Source of the DNA: Ariolimax columbianus
Taxonomy: Eukaryota > Mollusca > Gastropoda > Stylommatophora > Arionidae
Length of the DNA: 64,000 bases
Direction: 5' to 3'
NCBI GenBank assembly: GCA_036924085.1
Contig: JAVGWX010000004.1
Coordinates: forward strand, 39,096,293-39,160,292
Below the pieces are notes generated by a model. The model searched no databases. It had not been told where the DNA came from and worked only from the letters and a program-made list of their open reading frames with translations. A program made the position numbers and the translations under genes. Numbering within the stretch: the first letter of the stretch is position 1; every line of letters starts with the position of its first letter. Positions 9,528-20,115 of the stretch are shown here, one piece after another.

Positions 9528-10088
9528 GAGAGATTAAAATGACATGCTAGATCACCAACTTGGAACTGTTCGAATGAAACCAAACAGAATAGAGAGATTG
9601 AAATGATATGTTAGATCACTAATATGGAACTGTTGGAATGAAACCAAACAGAATAGAGAGATTGAAATGATATGCTAGATCACTAACGTAGAACTGTTGG
9701 AAAGAGCCAGAGAGAATAGAGAGATTGAAATGGTATGCTAGATCACCAACTTGGAACTGTTGGAAAGAGCCAGAGAGAATAGAGAGATTGAAATGGTATG
9801 CTAGATCACCAAATGGAACTGTTGGAAAGAGCCAGAAAGAATAGAGAAATTGAAATGGTATGCTAGTTCACATACTTGGAAATGTTGGAAAGAGCCAGAG
9901 TGAATAGAGAGATTGAAATGGTATGCTAGATCACCAACTTGAAACTGTTGGAAAGTGCCAGAGAGAATAGAGAGATTGAAATGGTATGCTAGATCACCAA
10001 CTTGGAACTGTTGGAAAGAAGCAGAGAGAATAGAGAGATTTAAATGGTATGCTAGATCACCAACGTGGAACTGTTGGAAAGAGCCAGA
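9528..10088. repeat. 63-bp satellite array, main block
   Basis: About nine units of 62-64 bp (mostly 63) with AGAGAGATTGAAATGGTATG and CTAGATCACCAACTTGGAAC. Unit starts are at 9591, 9655, 9718, 9781, 9843, 9906, 9969 and 10032. Because 63 is 21 codons, the minus strand stays open and gives a repeating peptide with FQQFQVGDLAYHFNLSI. I regard that as an artefact of the period. Confidence 0.92.
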
Positions 10089-10921
10089 CATTTTCCAATT
10101 TCCCAGCGGCCCCTGATGCAAGGATAGGCGCTGACGTTTGATAGGACCCACCCATTAAGGAAACTAAATGACAACACTACACGACAATCTCTGTTTTTAG
10201 AATCCAGAAAGCAAGTGAAGTAGAAGCAAACAAAAATGCACATGGAGAAGAGAGCTCGAGCCAAACACAAGGAAAATAGGAAAGATGTTGACAGAGCTGG
10301 AACTGGTGAACTTTGCGTGTATATGTTGATGACATGTGCTCCACGGGTAGCTGAAATGTTACGATATGTTAATTTAACACTATGCTCTAAAGGATTTCCC
10401 TAACACAGTCCACCGACTTGTCGAGCGCTTCCTTTACCTTCTTCACTTTTCATCGACACTTTTACCAAATCGTTTTGAACATTATTTCATGTATCCCAAA
10501 TTACCCTTTGTGTTTCACCAAGTCTACATGATCTGAAGTGACCTTCAACCATCTGTAATATTATTCTCCTTCTTACTGTGATGTAGACATGCGATACTAA
10601 ATGTCCGGTAGTCTTGAAATTCGACGCTCCCATACTTCCTAAGAAATAAATATGAATATATAGTTTATTAGAGCATAAAGTAGTCCACTTTTAAAGCTTT
10701 GTTATCCCTTCTGTCCCAATATCAGGTCAATTATCTGCGCAGCTAATCTTGTCTGAGGATCTAGTATTTTGGAAATTTCACCCTTAACACATTTCACTTC
10801 CGACACAGCGGGCCCTGTGGTCTCTCCAAGTTATACCAGAGACTGAAACCTGACCCTTTCTTGACATTAATCTATTGTGTTTGGTTTTTTAAAATGCTTT
10901 TCCTCCCTTTCTTAATCCTTT
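10089..10921. other. No recognisable feature
   Basis: Unique-looking AT-rich DNA between the satellite and the next SINE. I saw no coding exon, tRNA-like head or tandem repeat. Confidence 0.5.
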
Positions 10922-11165
10922 AGCGAGCATCTGCCTAGAGTGCTGGCTGCAAAAATGCAAAGTTACCGGGTTCAATACACGTTATTGACACTCTCCAGCC
11001 GATCCAGCTCTTGTTGTTGTTATTGTTAATGCCACCCGTACTTGAGTTAGGTACTTTTTATGACTTTCTTTGGTAGCGGGTTACAGTGACCTCCTCAATT
11101 CTTGAGGCGTAATTGAGAAGAAGAACCGGGGTCCTCCTGGCTATAGTGCAATGCGTGACTAATCA
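10922..11165 (+). mobile_element. tRNA-derived SINE family F6, copy 1
   Basis: The head (TGCCTAGAGTGCTGGCTGC ... GGGTTCAATACAC) resembles pol III A and B boxes. The body has GTTGTTGTTATTGTTAATGC and GGTCCTCCTGGCTATAGTGC. Related bodies occur at 39225-39450 (minus) and 58690-58812 (plus). Confidence 0.6.
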
Positions 11166-11288
11166 ATAAATTCCCTACTATCATAAAACAGTATAGGTCT
11201 AGTACAATATAGACTCTAACACTTAATCCCCCACAGCAGTTTCTGCTTTGGAACTACCTTTACCTTAATTCATTCGGTGGTTGTATAT

Positions 11289-11485
11289 GGGGATTCCGTG
11301 GCGAAGTGGTTAAACCGTCGGCCTAGTGATCAGGTGGTGTGGGTTCGACTCTGGACTCCGCCGTATTTTCACGGGTGCTTGATGCAGAGTCCCCTGCATC
11401 TCGTAGTCGCCCCATAGTCGTCTTGTCCTTGACTTGGGGTCGGGTGGCTCGAGACGAGAGAGTGAAGATAAAAAGTAGCGCAGTT
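11289..11485 (+). mobile_element. tRNA-derived SINE family F3
   Basis: The tRNA-like head has an A box (GTGGCGAAGTGGTTAA) and a B box (GGGTTCGACTC) spaced as in a tRNA. A body without tRNA folding follows, with GGGGTCGGGTGGCTCGAG. Only one copy was seen in the window. Confidence 0.7.
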
Positions 11486-11663
11486 AATCCTTACTAAAAA
11501 ATAGCGCTAGCAAAATAAGCTATGCCATCATCGTCTACGATGGTCTACGTAAGTGCAATTAGTTTTTATTTTTATTTGTGTATATTATAATATTAGCGAT
11601 TTGCACTTCACATTTACCAAGTTTTATTGTATTCCGTAATTGCATTTTTCTCTTTATATTAGT

Positions 11664-11825
11664 GAGACAACGTGGCCTAGGAGTGAAACGTCCGTTTCAC
11701 AATCCCAGATGCACCAGGTTCGAATTTCGCCCTGCCCTGTTCGTCAGACATGGGCTATGTTTTCTTTATTTGCTAACGCTTCCTCGCGTTCAAATAGTAA
11801 TGGCAACCTACCTTCCAAAAACTTG
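11664..11825 (+). mobile_element. tRNA-derived SINE family F4, copy 1
   Basis: Head with CGTGGCCTAGGAGTGAAAC and GGTTCGAATTTCGCCCTGCC, the A- and B-box pattern of pol III promoters. A similar head lies on the minus strand at 21755-21866. Confidence 0.6.
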
Positions 11826-12124
11826 TAGCAGCCAAATAGGTTGGCTGTTGTAACAAACGACGTTCTGCTAAGGCCATACAACTACTTACATTGAACCTTA
11901 ATATTACTGTATATTCCACTTCATCCGCCCATCAGCTGAACAACATTGCGTTATATTTATTTCTTCATTGTAGTCCCGTTTCCTGTCATTATAACATTAA
12001 CTAAATTTAATATGCTGCGTACTTTATATTGACATATGTTTTTTAAACTCAGCGAATGTCATCCCCAATGGACTGTGCTCCTGTTTGTTTTGGTTTTTTT
12101 TGGATCTTTTTTAGGGATAAAATG

Positions 12125-12486
12125 TTTGGCTTGGCTTGGCTTCGTTCGGTCTCAATCTCCCACTACCAAACCCTGAAAGGGGTTAAGTAGCAGAATGTAG
12201 TCCAGAGAACTGAATGCGTTGTGTCGTAGTTTACAGCTTGACTGCGATATTTGCACCTTTCGGTCCAACACATCCGACTTCAGCAAACATTTTTTGAGTA
12301 CCGGGTTAGCTTTCCCTCTTCGATCCCTTCTCCTTAGCCAGTCTGCCCTGCTGCATCCTATTATCCAGGATCACCGCGTGGAGGTGTAGAAGGGTCTTGG
12401 CAGCCTTGGTTCGCTGGCCCTGACGCTAGCAGTCAGTTATGGGTCGCTGACCACTGCAGCTCACGCGCTGCTCATCATCTTGATCC
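12125..12486 (-). mobile_element. SINE family F1, copy 2
   Basis: Full-length copy with its tail (TTGGCTTGGCTTGGC in plus orientation) at the left and the 5' end (reverse of GGATCAAGATG) at the right. It lies just beyond the 3' end of an RTE-like element. Confidence 0.85.
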
Positions 12487-12536
12487 ATGATAACATATTT
12501 TATATTAACTTCATTATCGAACTTTAAAAAAAATCA

Positions 12537-14108
12537 AAGTCAAGTATCATCATCATCATGTAGCATGTCCTTTGTAGAACGTCGCTCCCATGACAGTCTG
12601 TCTGAAAGAAACTCGTTCTCTGCCAAAACTCCAGCCTCAGCCACAGTCATGCCCAGGCATTCCTGGATATCATGGTGCCATCTTCTTCTTGATCTACCCC
12701 TTCCTCTATTGCTTGGCACCATACCTTCCATCACAGTTCTCTCTAGACCGTTGTGTCTCTTGATGTGACCAAAGTATTTGCATTTTCTAGCCAAAAGGGA
12801 ATTGATAAACCAGATCTCCTCTATGCTCAACTCTTGCCGAATGTCAACATTTGTTCTTTTCTCCGTCCAGGGTATTCTGAGGATCTTTCTGTAACATTTT
12901 GACTCGAAGGATTCGATTCTTTGTCTAGAAGTTTTGGTAATCGTCCATGCTTCACAACCAAAAGCTGCCACAGGAAAAACACAGGCTCTCAAGACTTTTA
13001 CTTTTATCATTTTGTTGGTGCCCTGCCATAATTTCTTCAGGCTGTTCAGTCTCTGCATTGCCATAGCTAGTCTTCTTCTGATTTCTCTCGAGCAGTCACC
13101 ATTTTTGTCAATTCTGGAGCCCAGATATTCAAAATGTGTGATCTGATCTATTTCCTCACCACCCACTGTAAATTTATGCTGACATTGTGTTTTGTCGGTG
13201 GTCATTATCTTTGTTTTATTTATATTTATGAACAGGTTTTGATCTTTACTATGTCCATTAACGGCTGGAAGTAGCTGCTCTAGCCCTTCTGCACTTCTTG
13301 ATAGTATCACTGTGTCATCTGCGTATCGTAACTCTGGAATCTCGTACCCCCCAATCGTAAATGGGGCGAAACTCAATATTCTCATCTTCTCGAACATTTC
13401 TCATTATACATTCCGCATATATGTTGTACAGATAAGGTGAGAGGATACATCCCTGTCGAACTCCCTTTTGAATTGCAAACCAATCTGATGTTTGCCCAGA
13501 TACTCGGACAGCGGCTTGTATAATGTTTCAATGAAATGGACTATATGCAAGGGAACCCCCATTTCCTTCATGATTCTTCACATATTTTGATGTTTTACCG
13601 TGTTGAAGGCCTTGGTGTAATCAATGAAACATGTGTACAAGTCTACATTAAACTCTCTACATGTTTCTTAGATATTCCTTAAATTGAATATGTGGTCCCT
13701 GGTCTCTCTGTCTGTCCTAAAACCTACCTGGACTACGTGAATTTCAGATTCAAACCTTTTCTCTATCCTTCTTATTAGAATTTGCAAGAGTATCTTGCTA
13801 GCGTGGCTGATCAGCACGATAGTTCGTGCACAGCTTCAGGTTGCCTTTTTTGAGGAGGGAAATATAAATTGATTTCTTCCATGCTTCTGGCCGCTCTGCA
13901 CTGTGCCATATCTGTTTACACAGCTTGTGATAGACTCGAGCACTTGCCTCCCCTCCTGCTTATATTAGCTCTGCTTGGATATCATCGCATCCTGGGGACT
14001 TTCGCTTTTTCAGGCTATTAATTGCAGAGTGTACTTCTTCCAATGTTGGTTCAGGTTCTTTCTCATTCTTTGGTAGGATTGTAACTGAGCGCTTTGTGCT
14101 ATCTCCAC
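12537..14108 (-). mobile_element. RTE-like non-LTR retrotransposon, 3' part
   Basis: The minus strand shows, in broken frames from 14108, LKKRKSPGCDDIQAELI, then GCILSPYLYNIYAE, then an uninterrupted 285-residue C-terminal part, ending in a short ATG-type repeat (GATGATGATGATAC). Two conserved palm motifs and the C-terminal WHHDIQECLGM block identify a reverse transcriptase of the RTE-like group common in molluscs. The endonuclease is missing from this strand. Its start appears inverted at 14112-14420. Confidence 0.82.
12540..13397 (-). pseudogene. RTE-like reverse transcriptase, C-terminal half
   Basis: A 285-residue frame with the catalytic RYADDTVILS near its start, INKTKIMTT and HFEYLGSRIDKNGDCSREI downstream, then the thumb region (RACVFPVAAFGCEAWTITK) and the basic RGRGRSRRRWHHDIQE tail. 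The front of the palm lies upstream with frameshifts, so no full enzyme can be made. A shorter fragment of the same family is at 54500-54690. Confidence 0.85.
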
Positions 14109-14111
14109 ACA

Positions 14112-14420
14112 ACGTTCAGAAACCAATGGCAAACTACTGCCAAGAAACTTATGACAGTCGATATAAACGAAACTCAAAGATTTGATGGGGAGGCCCTCAG
14201 GCCAGGTAGATCATCGACGCCAACTGGGGAAGAGGCCGATTTCAGAGGCAGTACAAGTAATAGAGATGACGGCCTAAAGCCCGACTGCATTACAGTGGAC
14301 AACTCTGAAATGGGACTAAAAATAAAACTAAGAATAGGCACCTGGAAAGTCATGAACAAGTTGCTCATAATTGGAAGAGAAATGGAGAGAACCAAGATAG
14401 ATTCTTGGAGTCTCTGAACA
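14112..14420 (+). pseudogene. RTE-like endonuclease start, inverted relative to its 3' part
   Basis: The plus strand encodes LKIKLRIGTWKVMNKLLIIG followed by REMERTKID, the first strand of an APE-type endonuclease as found at the start of RTE-like ORFs. It abuts the minus-strand reverse transcriptase head to head. The arrangement fits 5' inversion during integration (twin priming), or two unrelated fragments. Confidence 0.6.
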
Positions 14421-14710
14421 CAGATGGGCCTGTCAAGGGCACTGTACCAGCTCCTCAGGAGAAACATTCAAGTCAACTATGAGGTTGAAAAATACAGAGC
14501 ATTTCGTTCTGATGAAGTCTACTCGGATTTTGGACATATGATCAATCAATCTACTTCTGGAATTATTCTAACATATATTTCTGTAGGTTTGAATCTGAAT
14601 GTCAGCATATAATCAGATCACATACGGTTTCAGTTTTTCACTTACAAAATATATTATCTGAAATGGACTTATGATGATTGTATGTAATCGTCCACTTGCC
14701 GTTTCTATTA

Positions 14711-14955
14711 CGGGTCTCGAGGCAAGGTGTCCGCCTAGCGTTTCGGAGGTTGCGGGTTCGAATCACGGCAGCGACCGGCATTTTTTTTTTCACGTGGATA
14801 CACAAGTGACCTGTGCTGCCTGTTTCTAGGGCCGCCACGTGGAGGCGGAATAGTGGTCTTGGTCAACTCTGGTTCGCTGACCCTGATGTGAGCAGCCAGT
14901 TATGAGCCACTAGCTGCTGTCAGCTGATATACTGCTGCATCTTGACTCTAAATTA
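14711..14955 (+). mobile_element. tRNA-like head joined to an inverted F1 module
   Basis: A strong B box (GCGGGTTCGAATCAC) and an upstream A-box-like stretch form a tRNA-like head at 14711-14780, followed by a T-run. Bases 14815-14955 are the reverse complement of the first ~130 bp of family F1 (CAGCGAACCAGAG is recognisable on the minus strand). Either a distinct SINE uses this module in the opposite direction or two fragments adjoin. Confidence 0.55.
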
Positions 14956-15204
14956 ATGTAAATCCCCTTATGTTCTGAACTTCTTAATGTTTCATTTTCA
15001 TGCAAAGTGCGCGGCCTCCGAGAACAAGAAATACAGGCTCGCTTAATGTATTATGCTGTCTCATGTCTCTAGGGGCGCTCCGCAGTATCAGGGGTTTGAT
15101 ACAAAACGTTTTTGGAGTTCTGCACTACAAAAGTTACAAAGACCTTTCAAACAATTTAAGGGATCTTCTATGGTCATGGACCAGTGCATACTGCCATACA
15201 TGAT

Positions 15205-15311
<107 letters not shown>

Positions 15312-15321
15312 TGTGCTGTAC

Positions 15322-15445
15322 TGTAAGACTGTAATACTGTTGTTCATTCAGGCAGGTTATGTGCCCTTTACCATGTATCCAAATGTCGTCTAAACTCATC
15401 TCTGTCCTTTGCCATTAAGTACCATGCCGGACAAAGGTCTTATAT
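15322..15445 (-). mobile_element. RTE-like 3'-end fragment
   Basis: Resembles 22690-22815 over about 110 bp (TGTTCATTCAGGCAGGTTATG compared with TGTTCAATCAGGCATGTTATG). There the segment lies at the 3' end of a minus-strand RTE-like copy. Confidence 0.5.
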
Positions 15446-15652
15446 ATATATATAGTTATTGCCCACCTCGAAGATGGCCACGACATCAAACGGTTTTGTC
15501 TTAATATGTGATGTGCGCTGTATTTGGATTATAGTGAGGAAGAATATGCGCTGGTCATCAATCTCACTCTTATCCCGAGTTACCTTGGTTCAGTGGCAAG
15601 ACTGTTGGTCGAGACGACTGGAGGTAACTCGGGATGCAGGCACTCTGGTTGA

Positions 15653-16215
15653 CTTCACAAAGTGTTAAAACGTATCCAGCCTTAATTTTCTTTCCGCGAA
15701 AACAAATGAAGTATGAGTGATGTCCTTCAGGAGGAAGGTATAGGGAACCGTCATGTGTATGTGGATATTTGTTCCCGCCGCAGATTGCATTAGTCGCTGA
15801 TAGTCAGCGTTTCAGTGTTGAGTGTAGTGAGTACTCGTCGGATTTTATTCCTCACGAAATGACGGAAAGAATTGAGTAGCGGTGTTGCATCAAATTTTGC
15901 CAAAAGCTAGGCGATACCCAAGTGGTGATGAGTCGTGGGTTTACGGGTACGACCCGGAAACCACGCTGCAGTCACCACAGTGGGAACATTTATCATCTCT
16001 GAGGCCAAAAAAGTAGGGCAGGTGCGCAGCAGTGTCAAAGTAATTTTGACCGTTTTGGCTTACTCCCGTATCGTTGTGCATCACGTGTACGCATCACAAG
16101 GTCAAAACATGACCAAAGAGTACTACCTGAAAGTCATTCGTCCTTTTCGTGACGCAGTTCGACGGAAACGACTGCACCTGTGGACAATGTGAACGTGGCA
16201 GCTCCATTACGAGAG
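15653..16215 (+). mobile_element. mariner fossil (family 1), internally deleted
   Basis: Starts with a terminal-repeat-like AAAACGTATCCAGCC, as at 157. The frame passes through a family 1 segment (KLGDTQV) and jumps directly to GDESWVYGYDPETTLQ, so roughly the helix-turn-helix and linker are deleted. VRSSVKVILTV and YYLKVIRPFRDAVRRKR follow in another frame, and the sequence ends before the third catalytic aspartate. Not functional. Confidence 0.8.
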
Positions 16216-16565
16216 CGTCCAAGTATTCAATCCATGAGATATACAAATTCTGGATATTTCTTTTGAAAACACATTTATTGGTATATCCTTCTTCTTCCGT
16301 CTTTTCCAACATTTCATTAACTCTGAAGAAAATAAATTGACATCAACTTTTTGTTGTCAGAATATTCATTACCGACGCACGAGTGATAAAGATAAGGATA
16401 AGGAAATGTTCCTATTCTAAGAACCGAAATTCTAGACATTTTCAAAATTAGATAAATTCTTATAAATAATCCATTGCGTGTAAAAACATGCGGGTGTGTA
16501 CTGGAAAATAGGACGGTTACCAGCCCTCCATCGTCGGGTAGTACGGAGGTGGTACACCACATACC

Positions 16566-16616
16566 CACAAACACACACACACGCGCACGCACGCACGCAC
16601 CACACACACACACAAA
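16566..16616. repeat. (CA)n microsatellite with GCAC interruptions
   Basis: CACACACACACGCGCACGCA-type repeat about 580 bp upstream of the predicted transcription start of the myomodulin-like gene. Confidence 0.95.
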
Positions 16617-17058
16617 TCACAGCAGAAACTTAAACACGTTTTGTGCAAGTAGACCACTTTCAGAGATGGACCAGTGCTCCTACAGAATATAACAAAATGG
16701 AATGATTGTTAGCATATGCATAAAAGTAAGTGAGACAAAACAGTGTATTTATAATAGATAATGTTGTATAAAAAAGGTGGAATGCTTTCGAATGTTTTTC
16801 TTCTAATTTGTACGCACAAAACACCATTTTATGACAAACACATTCAGATAGTTTCTATCACTTCGATCCTTATTTCACTTTCTGTCCGTCTCAATGCGTT
16901 GGTGTTATTGGAGTAATCAGTCAATCGAGTAACTTGCTGTTGCCACTGATTTGCGCTTTCTCCCACGCGCCTGACATTTAGCGGGTGGCCTTAAAACTTG
17001 AAACTCCGCGCGCGTCTAGCGGAACTGTTTTTCGCCAACGCATATATTTTGGCTTGAG

Positions 17059-17063
17059 CCAAT
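17059..17063 (+). promoter_or_regulatory. CCAAT box of the myomodulin-like gene
   Basis: GAGCCAATCACATCAG places CCAAT 86 bases before the predicted start site, the usual distance for this element. Confidence 0.45.
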
Positions 17064-17115
17064 CACATCAGTCTTGGTAGCTAAAAAATATGTACGCCCA
17101 TAACATGTAAAAATT

Positions 17116-17124
17116 TATAAAAAG
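17116..17124 (+). promoter_or_regulatory. TATA box and initiator of the myomodulin-like gene
   Basis: TATAAAAAG is a strong TATA box. The A of an initiator-like TTTCAGATC at 17145 lies 29 bases downstream, the canonical distance. The start codon follows at 17224, giving a ~79-base leader. The sequence fits a focused, regulated promoter as expected for a neuropeptide gene. Confidence 0.65.
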
Positions 17125-17223
17125 CTTAGAAACATCCACTTTTCAGATCAGTAACCAAAAGTAACTTTGGTATATGTAACATTCTAGAACACTTTATACG
17201 AACAATAGATTTAAGTTAACGCG

Positions 17224-17278
17224 ATGAATAACATTGTTGAAGCAACGTTCCGCTTGTGTGTTGTTGCTGTTCTGATTG
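17224..17278 (+). CDS. MMG2: Myomodulin-like precursor, exon 1 (signal peptide)
   Basis: Encodes MNNIVEATFRLCVVAVLI plus the first base of the next glycine codon, then splices at G|GTAAGT. With exon 2 it forms a signal peptide with a hydrophobic core (LCVVAVLIGNILA). Cleavage would plausibly fall after the alanine of NILA. The ATG is the first after the predicted start site, in the context GCGATGA. The product would enter the secretory pathway of neurons. Only 55 coding bases, so it is invisible to length-based ORF calling. Confidence 0.85.
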
Positions 17279-17336
17279 GTAAGTATTCTTTTTACTATAA
17301 GTTATAAATGATGACTTTTATTATCGTTATTTACTT

Positions 17337-18450
17337 TAACTTAACTTAACTTAACTTAACGTCTTTCTACTAGTTTAGAAGACTCCGCAGAGTCTGTATA
17401 CAACCAGTTTCATTTACAGTACCTTACTCTAAAAACTATGTGTATCCAATTTATTTTTAAATGCATTAACTGTCCCTGCCTCCACTACCTCCTGTGGTAA
17501 TGCTACCAAGTATTCACCACTCTCTGACTACAAAAATATTTCCTAATATCTAATCTAGACCTCTCTTTAGTTAATTTGAAGATATGCCCTCTTGTTCTTG
17601 TAGGTGGCTTTATTTTGAAAAAAACTTGTAATAGTATAATTTATCCTTTCCTCTGATCATCTTACAAACCTGTATTAAGTCACCACGAATTATTTTATTT
17701 TCTAGACAATGTAGGCCGGTTTTTCTTAGTCTTTCCTCATAACTGTAATTCTGGAATCCCACTATCAGTTTTGTCGCTCTTTTTTTGTATTCTTTCCAGG
17801 ATATTTATATATCCTCTATGATAAGGACTCCACACCTGTACACAGTACTCCATCTAGGTCTAACTAAAGCTTTATACAGTTTGACTATCACTTCCTTGCT
17901 CCTATGTTTAATATGCCTTTTATCATACCTAACATTGCATTTGCCTTCTTCACTCTAACTGAAATTGCTCACTCACCTTACCTGTATGATCTATTATAAC
18001 CCCTAGATCCCTTTCCTTTTCTATCTTTCTAATAATGTTCTCGCCCATTTTGTAATTAAGTTCCATATTGGATCTACCCATGTGGATGACTGTACATTTA
18101 TCTACATTAAATTCCATTTGTGATTGCACAGACCATTCTTGAATTATATCTAAATCCGACCTCAATATATCCACTTCTGCTTCAGATGAGAAACTAGTTT
18201 TGTGTCATCAGCAAATTTTGCAATCATGGATCCCATATCAATGTCAAAATCGTTTATATATATCAAGAACAAAATTGGCCCCAGAACCGAGCCCTGTGGC
18301 ACTCCACTTTTCACTTCACACCACTCAAAGTACTCCTTATTTATGTCCATTCTCTGCCTTCTACCCGTTAACCAATTTTCAATCCACTTGGCAACTTCCC
18401 CACCTATTCCATGTTCTTTTAAGTTTCGAAATAATCTTTGATGAGATACT
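17337..18450 (-). mobile_element. CR1-like non-LTR retrotransposon, 3' part, in intron 1
   Basis: The minus strand shows RLFRNLKEHGIGGEVAKWIE, WCEVKSGVPQGSVLGPILF and FADDTKL (palm motifs), MEFNVDKCTVIHMGR and RDLGVIIDHTGK, then a C-terminal KERSRLDIRKYFCSQRVVNT. The 3' end is a (TTAAG)n tail seen as repeated TTAAC on the plus strand at 17337-17360. These motifs are typical of the CR1/Rex1 group. It is 5'-truncated and broken by stops. It lies against the hAT relic. Other copies of its 3' end are at 57858-58425. Confidence 0.88.
18162..18350 (-). pseudogene. CR1-like reverse transcriptase, catalytic segment
   Basis: A 62-residue open stretch with SGVPQGSVLGPILFLIYIND and FADDTKLVSH, which contains the two catalytic aspartates of the palm. 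The frame is lost immediately afterwards and resumes in 18174-17950. Confidence 0.85.
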
Positions 18451-20115
18451 CGTCTGCTTCGCAGACATATGACGTCGCAAATAGAATTAAGATTGGCAAG
18501 GCTTTACCACTTAGCAGCGGATATTAATCTTTTACTGATATCCAAAAACCAATTAGTTCTATCCTGCCAAATGTTATCTTCAGTGTACTGTCGCAGGGCA
18601 GCTCAATACGATTGTCTTCTTCTACAGAAGTAAATTCAGATGGAGCTTTGGCCCTGAATGAGTCTTGAATCCATGAGAACTTGCCGAAATTATCTTCTTG
18701 AAAGTATTTTTCAAACCAGTTGATAATTTGTGATAGGTGCTCTTAGAAAACATAGTTTATGTCGCGAGAGAAACCAATTTAATTAGAGACAACAAACTGC
18801 CGCAGCAATGGGCATCACTCTTTGCTACCATCTTCATTTATTTTCCTTCTACATAGCTGTTATTTTCTTCTGAAAGCTAAAACCTTCACGACCAATATCA
18901 ACATGTGCGTATTGCCTGCATGCACTGAGAGATTCAACGCAACTTTTCAAAGATATCACACAAGTATGCTAGTTCTACCGGTACAAAAAAAAAAAACCTG
19001 TTTCTGCAAAGTGTTTTGCATACTCGTGTTTTTCCTCTTCTAGAAAAATGTATATTTCCTGTCGTAATTCAAACGTATAAGACAATACATTGCCACGAGA
19101 GAGCCATCGCGAGAGACAGTAGTACAACGAACACGTGTATTCTGTTCCGATTTCCTCACACATGTTCTCTGAAAACCTAACTTTCACTGGTCGAGTTTTA
19201 TAAAGTTTACCACATTCAGCACATATAGATTAAGTGGAGGGCTCAGATACTTTGATGCGAGTGCTTCTCTGTGAATGATGCAATGGGTCCACGGTGATCC
19301 AGAGCTGTGCTGTGAATAAGCACCTGCAACCCTCCATAACGACCAGACATCGAACGACCACCATCAGTAGACACCAACGCACTTTGTCCACTCAATATTA
19401 TTTTCAACCACAAACGTGTTCATAAACTCGAACAAATTATGAGCGTTTGCACTTGCAGTGATACTTTTCCACAAGAGAAGGTCTTCCACCGTGTCATTAC
19501 TATCTATGAACTGTATATAGCAAATCAAATGTGGATCCTTATTTCTGTCCGTGGCCTCATTGAACTGTAACCCAAAGTCCTTATTTTTTTCCCTTCAATT
19601 TATTGATTATTGAAATCCTCTACGATGTGCTGGATTATGTGATTGATAGTATTGTTGGACAAAGGCACATTTGACAACAGTTTCCCCGCAGACTCACCGA
19701 TCATAATGTTCACCAAATCTACAGCAGCCGGTAGAATTAGTTGTCCTGCTATGATGCGGAGCATTTACACTTTCCGACTCTATATGCAACCTTGTACGAT
19801 GCTAACAAAGCATTGCTTAGTACTGAAACCTGGTGAGAAAAACTAGCTTTTTGCTGTTTTAATTCTTTAAACTTTCTGGTAAAATAGTTGCGAAGTATAC
19901 AACCAATGTTTTCATGTCTGGTTTCTAAGTGGCGATTTAGTTTACTAGGAGACATGCACTTTCATACTTACACAGTACATACAACTGTCTCTCTTCCTGG
20001 TTGACATGTGTCGATGTAAAGCCAAAATTCTAATAACTGTCATCATTGTTTCGACATTTCCACTTCTTCACACCAACGCCACTAGATTGTGGTGCGTCCT
20101 CTTCATTTTCATGCA
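18451..20115 (-). pseudogene. hAT transposase relic (ZBED5/SCAND3-like), in intron 1
   Basis: Minus-strand pieces in order: a BED-like N-terminus (FGFTSTHVNQEERQ), MSPSKLNRHLETRHEN, KDFGLQFNEATDRNKD with HLICYIQFI, NTFVVENNIEWTKCVGV, GGRSMSGRYGGLQ, SRWLSRGNVLS with ELRQEIYIFLEEEKHEYAKH, and the C-terminal EYPLLSGKALPIL with ATSYVCEAD. This is the full order of the hAT-derived family that includes ZBED5, FAM200 and SCAND3. At least ten stops or shifts make it a fossil. The CR1-like copy meets its C-terminal part near 18450. Confidence 0.85.

Noticed and set aside
9801..10151. 116-residue minus-strand frame FQQFQVGDLAYHF...
   Set aside because: Product of the 63-bp satellite period being a multiple of three. 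No gene signals.
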